A stretch of DNA of 64,000 bases from Isoetes taiwanensis (taxonomy: Eukaryota > Streptophyta > Lycopodiopsida > Isoetales > Isoetaceae): positions 2,250,536-2,314,535 of the forward strand of contig JAJEKV010000016.1 of the NCBI GenBank assembly GCA_021234155.1, read 5' to 3'. Shown in pieces: positions 11,461-24,103 of this stretch; position 1 is the stretch's first letter, and every line of letters starts with the position of its first letter. The notes beneath the pieces are model-generated. The model did not search any database. It had not been told where the DNA came from and saw only the letters and a list, made by a program, of their open reading frames with translations. The position numbers and the translations under genes are program-made.

Positions 11461-12700
11461 AATGTCGAGGCGGCGGGTTCCCGGAAGGCTGGCGTAATAT
11501 GATCGAAATGTCGCTTTATGGGAACCGTGGGTAATCAGCCTCTAGCTAGTGGGGACTCTAGGAAATGGAATAGACGAAGCGGTGAGTGCACGCCATAGTG
11601 TTGCTAGTCCACGAAAACTTTCGAACCGAGGAGAGGCATGCAGGCCCAAGCCGTTTAATCGAAGAATAAAAAATCGGAACGGGCATCGCCTTATGCTATT
11701 GGTGGAGATCTTCGAATACCTTCTCTCGATGTTATCCATCTTCCGGTAGCATTCAAACATAACCTTTCCATTTTCTAATTGGCCGTTGGTAGTATGCATA
11801 ATTCATTTCACCTAGATTGGTTGATCATTTGGATTTGCATGTGGCTCCACGACACCCTAGATCGGTGAGAATTAGCAAATGGTGTGATTAAGATGTCAAA
11901 TGGTTGTATTCCTCGGTTTGGAATTTAAACTCTATGGATTAGTATTCCGTGCTAATTTTAAAGTACTTGATCTGGGAAATGATGGGATGTCATGGTTGAG
12001 AGCCGTAGGTGCCTATATAGATTGTAAGGAGAGAGCTATCCTCTGCACGTTGTCAGATGGTTCATTTAAGAGACCATTAGAGGAAAAATGAGATCACATT
12101 TTGTCCCATTAAGGGATGCTTAAAATGCCATGTCGACTTTTAAAGCGGCCCAATAAAGAAGAGCTCGGTATATCTCATTCAAGATTATGTGGCAACTGTA
12201 ATTAATGCATTTTGCAACTAACTACATAGTATCATTTTTTTCATTATAACTTTTGATCGAACTCAGATTCAAAAACTTTTTGTAACAATGGGTTCGTCTT
12301 CACAAGATCTATCTAGTGATAACCCATTCATATATCTTTTACGATATAAATATATAAGAAATAAGCAAAAAATCATATTTTTTTAAGGTCAATGCATATG
12401 ACCATATTGAAATACATCATAACCATATATCATTGGAAAGATCTTTTCATTCCGCATCTAATGCAACAAACGTCGCAACATTTTGACAAGTGGATCAAAA
12501 GTTATGGGGGAAAAACAATAGCAATGAAGTTGTTGGTGCTGCATTAATTGCAGTTAATAGAGGGTAGCCATTCCATTGGAGGATTCTTATGGGGATGAAA
12601 TGAGATCTCAAATTTCCTCTAATGCTGGGTAGTCGCCCTATGCTTTCTGGTCCTCCTGTGTGATCGTGTAAGCAGGCTAAGTGCTATTTGCACAAAGGAG
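11461..12700. other. Gag-pol linker region, protease not resolved
   Basis: The protease should lie here, but I cannot point to a D-[ST]-G motif. Short frames (11900-12091) hint at polyprotein linker. The stretch is heavily disrupted. Confidence 0.4.
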
Positions 12701-12739
12701 GAATTATGTATGTCGGAATGCTAACCAAAACTACGGAGG

Positions 12740-14745
12740 TGCAAGAAACTATCGTTCCTTAGCTTATTCAGACTATTAGAGGAATCTAAAGATGTGTTTC
12801 CTGATAATCTTACAAAATTACCTCCCTTTTGTGAGGTGAACCATGAAATTGAATTGCTCCCTGGATCTGCGCCACCTTCACGACTTCCTTACCATTTTAA
12901 TGTTGTAGAGATGGTGGAATTAAAGAAGCAATTGGAAGAATTAGTGGAGCAAGGATTTATTAGGCCTAGTACATCTCCATTTGGAGCTCCTATCCTATTT
13001 GTAAAGAAAAAGGATGGCAGCCTGCGCGTATATGTTGATTATAGGTTGTTGAATCAGATTACTATCAAGAATGGTTATGCTTAGCCCATAGTAGATGATA
13101 TATTTGATCAATTAAGTGGTAGCAAATTCTTTTCTAAGACTGATTTGCACTCCGGCTACCACCATATCAAAATTAAGGAAGAAGACATTCCTAAAACTGC
13201 TATCCCTACAAGATATGGACACTATGAATTTTTAATAATGCCATTCGGGCTTACTAACGCGCCAGCCACTTTTATGAGGCTTATGAACAATGTTTTCTGG
13301 GCTCATCTCGATCAATTCGTGCTCATGTTCTTCAGGATATTTTGATCTACTCTAAAACGTTAGAGGAGCATGTGGAGCACGTGCAGTTTTGAATCTCTTA
13401 AGATAGCATAAGCTCTACAGTAAACTTTCCAAATGCAGTTTTGCCCAAGAACAGTTGATTTATTTGGGCCATGTTGTCTCCAGCAAAGGAATTGAACCGG
13501 ATCCTGAAAAGGTGAAAGCCATACAAGAATGGCCTCAACCTCAATCTGTAAGAGAAATCAAGGCATTTTGGGTTTAGGCTGGGTATTATCGCAAGTTTGT
13601 TAAGCAATTTTCCAAGAAAGCTCCTCGATCACCACGCCTTCAAAATTTTAGCTTTTCAATGGTCCGAAGCATGCCAGTCTGACTTTCAATTTTTGAAGGA
13701 TGCTTTGACGCATGCACCTATTCTAAAGATTCCTTGCATGGAACGAGAATTTTGTGTAGTAATTGATGCCTCAGGCACTGGCAATGGGGGTGTTTTACTG
13801 CAAGATGGCCATGTGTGTGCGTATGAATCTAAAAAGCTCGATCAAATGAACGGAATTATCCAACACGCATTGACTTGGAGATGCTTGCAATCGTTTATGC
13901 TTTGAAATTATGGAGACATTACCTCTTGGGTAAGAATTTTCTCTTAAGTCTTAAGTACTTTATAATGCAGCCGCAGCTGAACAATCGCCAAAAGAGATGG
14001 ATGCAATTGTTGCAAGAATATGATTTTACTATAATGTATCAAGGATAACGTAATCGCGGACGCGTTGTCCCCACGATCATATTGTGCTACAATTAGTATT
14101 GCTATTAATCAGTGGGACAACAACTTAAGTTAGTTAATCCAGAAAGATCCTCATTATCGATCTATAATAGCAGCACTTGAGCAAGGTGAAAGCAAGGATC
14201 CTTATAGATTGGAAGGGCCTAAATTGTTTTATCAGAATCAACTATGTATACCTGATAATGAAGAGCTTAAACAACAAATTCTAAAAGAAGCTCATGACAA
14301 TCCAGTATCAAGTCACCCTGGAATTCAGAAAACCTTTTGTAAAGTTCGTAAACAGTTCTTTTGGCCTGGCTTGAAAAAGGAAATACTAAATTATGTAGCG
14401 AGATGCCTACGATATCAGAAGGTAAAAGCTTCTCGCCAGAAGATTGCTGGTAAATTGCAATCTTTGGATATCCTAGATGCAAAATGGGAAAGTGTCTGTG
14501 TGGATTTTATTGTGAGTTTGCCCAGAACTCGAGCAGGATATGATTCCATTTATGTTGTAATGGATCGTCTCACTAAGCAAGCTCATTTCATGCCTACAAA
14601 AACTACGGCCACTGCAGCAGATATTGCAAAGATATTCATCAGAGATTGCAAAGATATTCTTCACCTAAGGTCATTGTGTCTCCGACAGAGATACACGTTT
14701 ATACTTCGATAAATACTTTGAAGCTCAAAATCTTTTGGCATGAAT
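12740..14745 (+). pseudogene. pol: Ty3/gypsy pol: RT, RNase H, truncated integrase
   Basis: Pol copies the element RNA and inserts the DNA. RT begins in 12794-13084 ([28 protein letters not shown]) and continues in 13145-13345 ([15 protein letters not shown]). The catalytic YLDD box is degraded: after a frameshift the frame reads [15 protein letters not shown]. RNase H follows (FCVVIDASGTGNGGVLLQDG, about 13748-13807). Integrase lies at 14209-14712, with zinc-binding HPGIQKT and then CLRYQK, where the second Cys is lost. Its core starts WESVCVDFIVSLP and MDRLTKQAHF. It stops short before the rest of the core, so any chromodomain or 3' LTR is missing. The order RT-RH-INT marks it as Ty3/gypsy. 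Confidence 0.9.
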
Positions 14746-15480
14746 ATCCTGCTTCCACAGCCTAGAGAGAAACATCTTGCTTCAGCAAGCAAATGTGCAT
14801 GCGCCATTTTTCTTGGAACTTTTGTCCTTTTCCGAACTTTACGTAGGAACATATTCTTGACGTTTTGGCTCGAAAATTTTGAATTTCTGACATTCGATCT
14901 CAATTTGCTTCGATTTCGCTAGCCTTGTAGAGGCTAGCAATTACCTCGATCCCCCTTATGAGGCGTCAAATGGATATAAAAATCTTTGCCATTGTAATTG
15001 ATAGAGATAAATTAACCTGTGATTTTATCTCTGGCACCTCCTCTCAACTCTGGGACTCTCTTATTATAAATCAAACTTTCCCTGAAGATCTCTTTCACCC
15101 CAAGCATTCCTTTGTACCAAAATGTGTGAAGAATTTGAAACTTAGATTGTAGAATCTTGGTTGAGGAATTCATTGGAGACAAAAATTATCCCAAGCGTGA
15201 GGGATTTTTGAGTACATTGTGAATGGAATGATCACCATTATATGTCAAGGTTTTCTCTAGATAAATAGATCGGTCGATTCTGAATGGATAGTTTAATTTT
15301 TTTTGTTGCAATTGAGAGGTAATTGGTTCATTTTAATCTACATTGCTTTCCCCTTCTTTCTCATTCAAATTTCCTTTCTTCTCTTCCTTTTCGGCCATCC
15401 CCTGCTTTGCTCAATTTTTTCTCCCCCTTGTTGGATTCACTTGAACCCCATGATTATGGAAATTCAAAAGAATCTTAACC
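14746..15480. other. Junction and presumed 5' region of second LINE
   Basis: This lies between the truncated integrase and the first LINE-like frame. Short ORFs (14958-15152, 15303-15575) match nothing certain. It may hold the LINE 5' untranslated region. No LTR or target-site duplication is visible. Confidence 0.4.
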
Positions 15481-15483
15481 TAA

Positions 15484-17740
15484 ATGCCAAAACTCTTCCT
15501 ATTCTCCACCGCTACGGCACTTCAAGAGGCGAGTCGGGCTGCGTTGCTCTCAAACTTGAAGGAAATTTCCTCTAAAAGCTCCAATTTCATACCTTTTGGA
15601 AATTTCGGAGATTTTACTCTCTGTAAGAACATTTTGATGGATCCCCGGTCGATCCACACGCCAGGTTTGGGATAATTACTCCAAAGATCCAAGCTTGCAT
15701 GGCTTTACTCCTTAGGCTGATCCAAGCACTGAGATCCCTGAGCCTTATGGACTGCCTTGACCTGTAAATGAAATTCGCTTTGATGCTGCCTGGGATGAAA
15801 TTCTTCAACAAGGGCAACCTCAATTGAACTTCAAACTCGCCATTGTTCATAGTATTTACTTAAACTCCCCTATGGTCTTTGAAAAAATAAAATGTCTTTC
15901 AAACTCGGCTGCTGTCTTGAAAATTGACAAAAATGGGAGTCAATATTGCTAATCTCTGGTCTCATCTCCTTTTCATGCAAGAAGGCCTTACCAATAATGT
16001 TGTTTACTGGCTAAGCTACCCATCTATCATGGTAGAATGTGGTAGTCAGAGATCTGCAAAGTTTCTCCTTCATAGTGGTATCATGGTTTTTGAAAATTAT
16101 CATATTTTCTTTATTAAATGAATCCCAGGCTCTCAAATTTTGAGTTGAATAATTATTGTGTGGCATCTACATCTCTCTATGGCCTTAGCCCAATTTACTG
16201 GAATGAAGATTCCTTCAAATCCTTGTTTAATTCCATTGGTACTTATGTTTCTACTGTCTATGCTCCTTATAAGCCATCTGTTGCATATGTTCAACTTGAC
16301 CTATCCAAAGACATTCCATCTAATATTCCCTTCACTGAGATGTGCTGGTCTACCTCCAAATTGCAACAGATGTTTAGCTAGACATTTTGGTATGGTGACT
16401 GCAAGTCAAGGAATAACTCTGTAGATGTTGAAGAAAAGGAAGTATCTAAAGATGTGAGAAATGGCATTGATACTGACAGAAATAGCACTAGGGAGAAAGA
16501 ATCCAATTTCAATTGGATCAAAGTTAATAGCAGAGCAAAAAGAATTGCAAGGAAGAAACTAGAAAGAGAGAGACAAAAATCTCCAACCTTGCAAAGTAAA
16601 AGTACTATTGCAAATAAATCTACCATTACATTTCAGTTGACTGATGATGAAAGATATAGATTGAAAGGGAAAGCTAAGGTGACATTTGACAACAATTAAA
16701 ATTCGGATCTCCATTCCACATTATCTCAGATTGCAAGAGATTCAAAGTCATTATCCATTAGCTCCTTTTCTCTTCATCAAAATCCAAGCTGGCCCTCATC
16801 TTCAACTATCTGGCAACCTATCAAAGGCACGAGAGACTCATTAACTAAGGAAATTTAGAACAAATACTCATCAAAATCTAATGAGTTAAACAAAAGCAAA
16901 GACTATATGGTGTCCAAAGAAGATGTTTCCACTGTATCCAATAAAAAATTCCAGAATGCTGGTGGCTATAAACCTTCTACCTCAACAGGAACTATGGTTC
17001 ATACAGAGATGCAAGCCAAGAAGACACAATCCCCTCCCTCTTCAAGTATGCATGGCAATAAGAAGGGGAGCCAAGTCAACTCCAAAAGAGGCAAAAATTC
17101 TACATCATCTTCTGAGGGTGATGAGGAGGTAATTCATTATTCTAATCAATTTGCTATTTTTGCTAATAATTCTGCAGACCACATTGATCAAATGCATTCA
17201 CAAAATGAGGATCGAGAACCCCTTGATCCTGACCATGTTCCCATTTCAAAACCCCCCAGTCCAAATAAAAAGATTATGCCCTCAAGTTTCATAGATCTCG
17301 TTGACTTGTCTTTCCATGATCCATTAACTAGCCCTTCCAATAAGAACATTACCGTTTCCAAAGACATTGCCATGCAGCTATCCACAATTGACTTTTCAGT
17401 CAATGAAACAAATGTTCATAATAACTTGGAAGGAAATATAAATCTGGGAAAAGGCAGCTTAAGAGAAGAATATGCTTTGTTTAGGACACATGTACAATGG
17501 TTGAAAGTACAAAAAAAAGCAGTTCATGGTTGATATTGAGTATGTCCCTGAAACTCCTGAAGGGACAATAGTGAAGGAATGTAGGAACTCAGAGAACCGA
17601 GGACCTCTTTTCCAGGCAAGTTCTCAATCCTATAAATCATAATTCTTCTTTAAATATTGTTGCTAATATGAATAATATTGCTGATGACTATCAAATAAGA
17701 ACACCAACTAATAAGCTATTTGAATTTCTTCCTGGTGGTG
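15484..17740 (+). pseudogene. LINE ORF1 (gag-like, DUF4283-type), second LINE
   Basis: ORF1 proteins of plant L1-type LINEs bind element RNA. The frame at 16118-16381 carries the DUF4283-like end: LYGLSPIYWNEDSFKSLFNS, then IGTYVS and VQLDLSKDIPSNIP. The pattern 'YWNE...IG' followed by 'LDLSK' is typical. Further on come a basic stretch (16454-16699) and a long low-complexity Ser/Asn/Lys frame (16907-17533), as usual before ORF2. Several stops and shifts break it. The start is uncertain; the 15484 frame is the most 5' candidate. Confidence 0.65.
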
Positions 17741-18018
17741 TTTCTTCCCGACTATGAGAGTGATTTTGATGATATTAATAAAGAAAATAGTGGATACAAG
17801 GATAAGAATAATTGGGATCAAGTACTTTATCTAAATAGCTTTCGTCTTGCCGATAAAATTAAAACTATGGAAAATTCCAAGAAAGCTAAAGGAAAAAAGA
17901 AAAATATCATTTCTACTCCTAAAAATGCTCCTGCTTGTAATACTAGAAGCAAAAATAAAAAGGAAAAAAGGGGGAAAAGGTCCAAGGCTAACTAATCCCC
18001 CTTTCTTTTCTTCTCCCC

Positions 18019-18650
18019 TTGTTCCAAATGAAGATTATCTCCTGGAACCTTAGAGGCATAAAAGGTGCCCTAAAGAGAAGAAGAGCTATTTCTCAATTAA
18101 AATCTTATAACGCTGACATTATTCTCTTGCAAGAGCTTAAGCTCCAGAAGTTTGAATGTGCCAATTTAGGAGACTGGATTATTCCTGGAAGTTCTTCTAT
18201 TTGGATTGAGGCCAATGGCACCTCGGGAGGGATATGTATGATTTGGAAGAACATCCAAAACTTAGACTACTATAAAAGTTCAAGTAATATGTGGCAGGCC
18301 ACTGTCTTCAACTTTCAAGATAATAAGTTTGGAGTCATTAGACCTAAAGAAAGGGAAGGCCTTTGGATTGTGATCAACAATTGGATTAGAAATCGTTGCA
18401 TCAATGACTGGATTATGGCAGGAGACTTCAACAATACTCCAAATTGGGATCAAAAATTGGAAAGCAAGATTAATATGACATGACTGAAGAAACTTAATTG
18501 GTAGAATATGATTGATGATAATTCTTTCATCCTCATTCCTTCCTCTACTGCCAACTACACTTGGTCTAACAAAAGGAAAGCTGATGCCAGAGTCTACTGT
18601 GCCCTGGATAGGTTTTACTTAAATGTGTCTGATACCAATTTCTGAGATAA
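18019..18650 (+). pseudogene. LINE ORF2 apurinic-type endonuclease, second LINE
   Basis: The 18019-18483 frame starts MKIISWNLRGIKGALKRR and has the exonuclease-endonuclease-phosphatase marks: Asn in WNLRG, Glu in LLQELK, and GDFN near 18421-18432. This domain nicks target DNA to prime reverse transcription. A stop ends the frame at 18483, but the domain carries on (YTWSNKRKADARV, LDRFYL) up to about 18640. The family call is firm; the gene is broken. Confidence 0.85.
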
Positions 18651-18659
18651 TTCTTTTGT

Positions 18660-20450
18660 GAGCACTGATGAATCTACATCTATTTCTGGTCACCAACCTC
18701 AGTCCTTTGGACCAATCATCAAACTACTATTCCTCGTGTTGAAAATGTTCCTTACAAGTTCAATACTAGTCTACTGGACTCCACTTCCTTTTGTAATCAA
18801 TTCAGAGACTTCTATTCTAATCTCCCCCAAGTTCAAGATTCCAATTCCATGAAACACTTTTATTCCAACATAAAAGCTTCTAAAGCTTGGATCAAATGCT
18901 GGTCTTCCAAAGTTCACAAAGAGAAATTACAGGAAAAAAATGCCTTAATTCAACAAATGAGAGATATCAGAATTGCTCTTCAAACTGGTCCTTCTAACTC
19001 TATTTTTGCATAGCAAAGAGGAAGATATGGAGAGAAAAATCAAACTCATTGAAGAGATTGAAGCCAAAGGTGCAGCCATTAGATGCAAAATCAAGTATGC
19101 AAATGACATGGACTCAGGATCTACTAAATTCTTTTATAGAGTTGCCAAATCTAGGCAAACTAAAAATTCTATAACTGAAGTCAAAGATAGTTCTGAAAAT
19201 ATTCTCAGGAACCCAAATGACATATCAGCTTTTTTTCCTTCAAGTTATTTTGATCTTTTTGCTAATAACAACACAAGAGATGCCACTGATATTTCTAGAG
19301 CAAACAATTTCCACTATCTTATTAATTGAATCATCCCATTTGTCTCTCCTGTGATTGATAATAATATGATCCAAATACCTTCTATTGATGAAATCTATGG
19401 TATTCTTAAGAGCTTCAAGCATAGGAAATCCCCTGGTCCAGATGGATTCCCCCTTGAATTTTATTTGCATTTCTAGGATATTATGAAGTATGATTCCATG
19501 GCTTTTATTAAAGGCTTTTGGTCTTCTGGTTACCTTCATCCCTCAATTGCTAGTGGTTTCATTACTTTGATTCCTAAGATCGGTAAGCCTATTACTATGT
19601 CTTATTGGAGACCAATTTCTTTAACAAACTCAGAATCAAAGATCATCTAGAAAACTGCATTAGTTTGAATCAATCTGCCTTCCTTATTAATAGATTCATC
19701 TAGGAGAATTATATTGCTGCCATGGAAGGCCTTCATTGGAATAAGCTCTCTAGTCAAAATTGCATCTTGCTTAAGCTTGATTTCAAGAAGGCTTTTGATG
19801 CAATTAGCTGGGACTTCATTGCCTTTGCTATGGAAAAGCTTGGCTTTCAGCCTTCTCTTATCAGTCTTATTCTGGGATTGAATCAAAGAGCAACCTCGGC
19901 TGTTTTGATTAATGGATCTCCTAGCCCTTTCTTCTCTCTTGCAAAAGGTGTCAGACAAGGTTGCCCTCTTGCTCCTTATCTCTTTGTTATGGTTACTAAA
20001 TTGCTGACTAGAGTTATCCTGCATCACCAAGAAAATAGTAAGATCATTGGCCTTAACTTTTCTAATAGTTCTAGATCCCTCAGCATCCTTCAATATGAGA
20101 TGATACCTTCTCATTTCTCAAGAATGATCCAATAATATATCAAACTTCCTTAATGTTATTGGTGATTTCTCTGCTGCTTCAGGTGTTCACTTAAATCTTG
20201 AAAAGTGTACTATTATTGGGATATCCTTGATAAGCAAATTGCTGGCATTAAGGTTATCAACACAACTCAAGCTTCCAACCTTTTAGGCATGCCTTTGTCT
20301 CTGAATACTAATCTATCAGGCCTCTGGGCTCCTATTGTTGCTAAGATTCGTGCTAAACTCCACTCTTATAGGAATAGTCTTCCTTTAGCAGGCATTGTTA
20401 TTGCTAGTAATGTTCTTGCTAGTTCTCATGTTTATTTTTTCTCTGTTGCA
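18660..20450 (+). pseudogene. LINE ORF2 reverse transcriptase, second LINE
   Basis: Reverse transcriptase copies the LINE RNA at the target. Visible parts: the linker frame 18973-19329 (STKFFYRVAKSRQTKN), the entry motif KSPGPDGFPLEFYLHF (about 19425-19472), domain A LKLDFKKAFDAISWDF and domain B GVRQGCPLAPYLFVM in 19722-20135. The catalytic [YF]ADD box is destroyed: LQY is followed by EMIPSH where one base appears lost from a CAG, and after that shift the expected DDTFSFLKN-like run returns. It continues into 20205-20430. No poly(A) tail or target duplication is clear. Confidence 0.85.
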
Positions 20451-20579
20451 CGTAAGGAGAGAGAGGAAGCTAGAAGGAATCATATATTAGGAAGGATGGC
20501 AAGACGTGAAAAACGTTCAAGAACCTCCAAAGGTCTTGAAATACTGCCAGAAATAATGCCACGATAGTGGCTATTAGGT

Positions 20580-21065
20580 AAGATGAGAGAAGCAGAATGC
20601 CAAGGCATTGAATATCCAGTAGATGAATATCACTATATAATGTTGACTTAACTATTGATGCAACAGATGCCTTCCATATAGATACCTATAGTGTTATTTC
20701 TAAATAATGACATAAGAGTCTACGAAACGAATGGTATTGCATATAATGCTATATTTGGCATAAGTTCAACACTTATATCACCGTTATCACAATAAGAATA
20801 ACTTTTGATAGTAAGAGCAATGCAAGTTGTGATATTATGCATGGTGCAAATGGCAACGCACATAGCATCATTTGTTTGTATTGATATAATCATCGATACT
20901 ATATATGATATTATTCATGAAGCTATGGGTGGTGATACTATAATTGACATAAGTAACAACACTTATATAGCCATTTGTACAATTAGCCCTTGCTTCTCAT
21001 TCATCTCAGCAGATTTTCTACAATGGTGGATAGTGGGTAGCCGCACACATGCGAACTACCCATAA
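20580..21065. repeat. Degenerate Asn/Ser/Asp-coding repeat region, left part
   Basis: No family is recognised. Imperfect repeats rich in GATATTAT, AGTAACAA and ATAT run through it; one frame gives SCDIMHGANGNAHSII, another DTIIDISNNTYIAIC. The segment near 20827-20875 matches 21970-22018 imperfectly but over its whole length. It looks like the remains of one repetitive region split by the segment at about 21110-21940. Confidence 0.4.
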
Positions 21066-21412
21066 AAAATAAAGGGAAAATCCAATTATATCATTTGGAC
21101 CCCAACAAAATACAATGCTAATAGAGATGGGCTAAGTGTAGAAAGCTTATCATAGGATTAAAAACCCGCCCTTCGGGGTTTTCGAGGAAAACCCTAGTGA
21201 TAAGCCTTGGCGGAAGGGGCTTGACAAACGTAAGGCATAAAAATCGCTCCCAAAACCCAACGAATGGAAAAGTCGAAAACAGATGTCGTAGCGCTAACAC
21301 ATGCACTGCACATCACCAACAAAACAACAAGACAAACCAAACCTCCCAGAGTGGAGGGGCTGATTACGCGCATGCCACGCGATAAAAATACAATAACAAA
21401 GAAGGGGGGGAG

Positions 21413-21592
21413 GGTGGGTTCAAAGAGAATAAGGTACTGCTGAGAGAGAAGAGGAAGCGCCGATGAGAAGTCGGCGTAAACGCCGCCTAAAATAGCGAAC
21501 TCCAGCCTTAGCGGGCATGCACCGCGCATGCATGCTACGGCCCCATTCTAGAAATGGATCCGGATGTCTCCGGATCGATGGGATTCTAGAAT
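21413..21592 (+). repeat. Direct repeat unit 1, about 175 bp
   Basis: This shares with 21768-21937 the run AAAGAGAATAAGGTACTGCT, the AGAGAAGAGGAAGCGCCGAT stretch, AAAATAGCGAACTCC, GCATGCATGCT, and CCATTCTAGAA next to a GATCCG-ATGTCTC stretch. Spacing is about 355 bp. No coding role is seen. Confidence 0.85.
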
Positions 21593-21767
21593 GGGACTCG
21601 CGATGAAACCAACAAACCTTAGAATACCAAAGGACTTCCTTAACAAACTAGGATCGAGGGCGAAGGTCACAGGATGAAGGCGAAAGGCCGAGAACGGACA
21701 AAGATGAAAGAAACGCCAAATTGGCCAAACCAAGCTGGGAAGAAGCCCCTCCCCTGCCTGGAAACAA

Positions 21768-21937
21768 TTCAAAGAGAATAAGGTACTGCTGAGAGAGAAG
21801 AGGAAGCGCCGATGAGACGTTGATGCAGAAACGCGCCTAAAATAGCGAACTCCCAACCAGAACGGGTATGCACCGCCCGCATGCATGCTCGTCCCATTCT
21901 AGAATGGCGATCCGATGTCTCGGGTCGATGGGATTAG
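21768..21937 (+). repeat. Direct repeat unit 2, about 170 bp
   Basis: Second member of the pair starting at 21413, with small indels, many in C/G-rich runs. It ends in the same GATGGGATT run. The intervening 21593-21767 is GC-richer than the surroundings and holds no recognised gene. Confidence 0.85.
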
Positions 21938-21939
21938 AG

Positions 21940-22200
21940 TACTTACTAATAGTACGAATGATAAAAGATGTGATATTACTCTTGATGCTAGTAGCAACAT
22001 ATATATCATCATCTATCAAAATTAATACAAACTTTGACCATATTTTTGAGGATATTGGTGATGCTATATGTGATACACTTTTCGTCATTAGTAGTGTCAC
22101 TATACACAAAATTTCAGTATTTATATAACACTCACAGTATTTTAAGATTTCAAGTGATATTAAAGTGACGGTAAATGGCTATCCTCTTGTATTGCGTGTG
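21940..22200. repeat. Degenerate Asn/Ser/Asp-coding repeat region, right part
   Basis: Continues the type of sequence seen at 20580-21065, with CDITLDASSNIYIII in one frame near 21971-22015. No gene can be supported. Confidence 0.4.
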
Positions 22201-22219
22201 AATATGCACTCAAACCAAA

Positions 22220-24103
22220 GTGAGGTTCAGAGGGATTTGGGGAACAATTCACATCAAATGTTATGAAGCCGCATGTCTTTGCTCTGGGCGACCGTTATGT
22301 TCCATGGTGAGCCATCGATGCCTTCTCACTTTGGCCGTGGTATTGATGTGGATGCCTTTTAGCACCATTGCTCATCACAATTGTTGCAGAGGCTTTGTCA
22401 TAGTTATTCATCGATTTAACCGCAGAGGGACTTCTCCATGGTCTTGCAATGGAGGATCACAAGAGGTTAGCAATCAATATGCAGACGACACGTTCCTCTT
22501 CCTAGTCGCTAATGCTAAGAATCTTGCAGCTGCCAAACTGCTCTTCGACACTTTTTCACTGGCTTCCGGTGTTCTTGTGGGGTGGCAGAAGTGTACAGCT
22601 TTATGAACATTGGATACTCTGGCCCTGACGTGTGTTCATGATTATCCATGAAAATTACTTGCGCATGGACAGACCATCAAGTTGTTGGGGATTTCGGTTG
22701 GCATCCATGTTACTATGGGAGCCGCATGGGAGGAAATCATTAAGGGTTTGGAGAAATTTTTGTTACCGTGGTCCATCGCGAAAAGTTGTCTCTTGTGGGT
22801 CGACACAGTGGCCAAGTCAGTTCTTAGTAGTACCCATGTTTATATGACATCCTTACTGCTAGCCCCACAGACCAAAGTGCGTGAGCTTATTGCAATAGTT
22901 CGAAACTTTATATGGGGGGGTACTGAGGAAGGTGTTGCGATTAAAATGGCTTGGTCGAAGTGCATCCTTCCAAAATGGGCGGTGTGGTCCGGGTATGATG
23001 GACTTCTTCTTTGCAGATTAAGGTTCTTATTTGAAAGTTCATTTAGAGACTCTTGAATGGTGAGGATGACTCTCTTGGTTTCGCCTTCTTAGACAAGCTC
23101 TTCATCATTGTATCCCTCTAAGCAAGAAGGTCTGCCAAACCAGTCCCCACGTTGGCTTTATTTCGGACTCGCAGCCTTTTCCAAGTGCTTCTCCATTTTG
23201 CGCGGGCTTATTGACAAGTATGGGAGGCGGGTCAAACATCTTTTCGCCATGCCCCTCTATCCGCACCTATTGGAGACTCCATGGTGATGGGCACCACTAC
23301 CTCCAGACCCTCATCACCTCTATTGGCAACATCGGTTCATCCCCTTACAGAGACGATGGGTTCTTGTAGGTGTTGTCTCTATTTAAGCATGGTATGAAGC
23401 GGGTTACCTACTATCTTTGCTTTGAATTTCGTGCAAAGTTCCTCGCTCTCACGTCGGGATGTATCTCTATGGGAGAAGGTCGCAGAAAAATTTGCCTCTT
23501 ATTGTGCAAGTTGGTGTTCTTTGAAAGGGTGCCATGGGATCGTCATGAAAATATTCACAAAGGCAAGCACTTTGTTAGATCAAGATATCGCCTTCTTTTA
23601 GCATGCGGCCCCTCCGGTTGCGGATGGGTGGCACCTACAGGTTCCACAACCCACTTTGTGTCGTGCGTGGCGATGGCTTTGGGATAGGTTGTTCCTTCCA
23701 CCCTAAAGTCTCTCGTACTATGGTGGCAGGTTATCCAAAAGGTGCCTACACGGGTTAATGCCTTCCGATGTCGCTATGATACTCGCAAGATATCCATAGA
23801 TGCCCGCCTGCCTTTTCCTCGACGTTGAGACTCTTGAGCATTGTCTTTTTGATCATCCCGAGGTTCAAAGCCGTGTCCTCGCTACAAGGTTTGTTTAACA
23901 AGATTAATCGGATCTGCCGATGCATCCTTTTGGCGCCCTATCCCAATGCATGGCCTGCTGACTAAACAAAGGGCATTTTATCTTGGTTCCGGTTGGCTCC
24001 TATGGTCGATATGGGAGCATTGCAAACACCACATCTTTCTGGGCATTAATTCATCTGCATGCGGTGTTATTAAGGTGGCCCAGAAAAAGATATTGACAAC
24101 CTA
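22220..24103 (+). pseudogene. LINE RT and zinc-binding end, copy B
   Basis: This copy of the block's LINE reaches further 5' than copy A does inside the window. The 22220-22606 frame ends with the catalytic box in SNQYADDTFLFLVANAKN (about 22467-22520), intact at YADD. The next frame (22682-23056) has the thumb and connection pattern RNFIWGGTEEGVAIKMAWSK. From 23188 it matches copy A, including the zf-RVT end, which here is more disrupted (CLFDHP retained, other parts shifted). Differences from copy A cluster at CAG/CTG/CGG sites. It is a dead or badly read LINE of a different lineage from the one at 15.4-20.5 kb. Confidence 0.8.
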
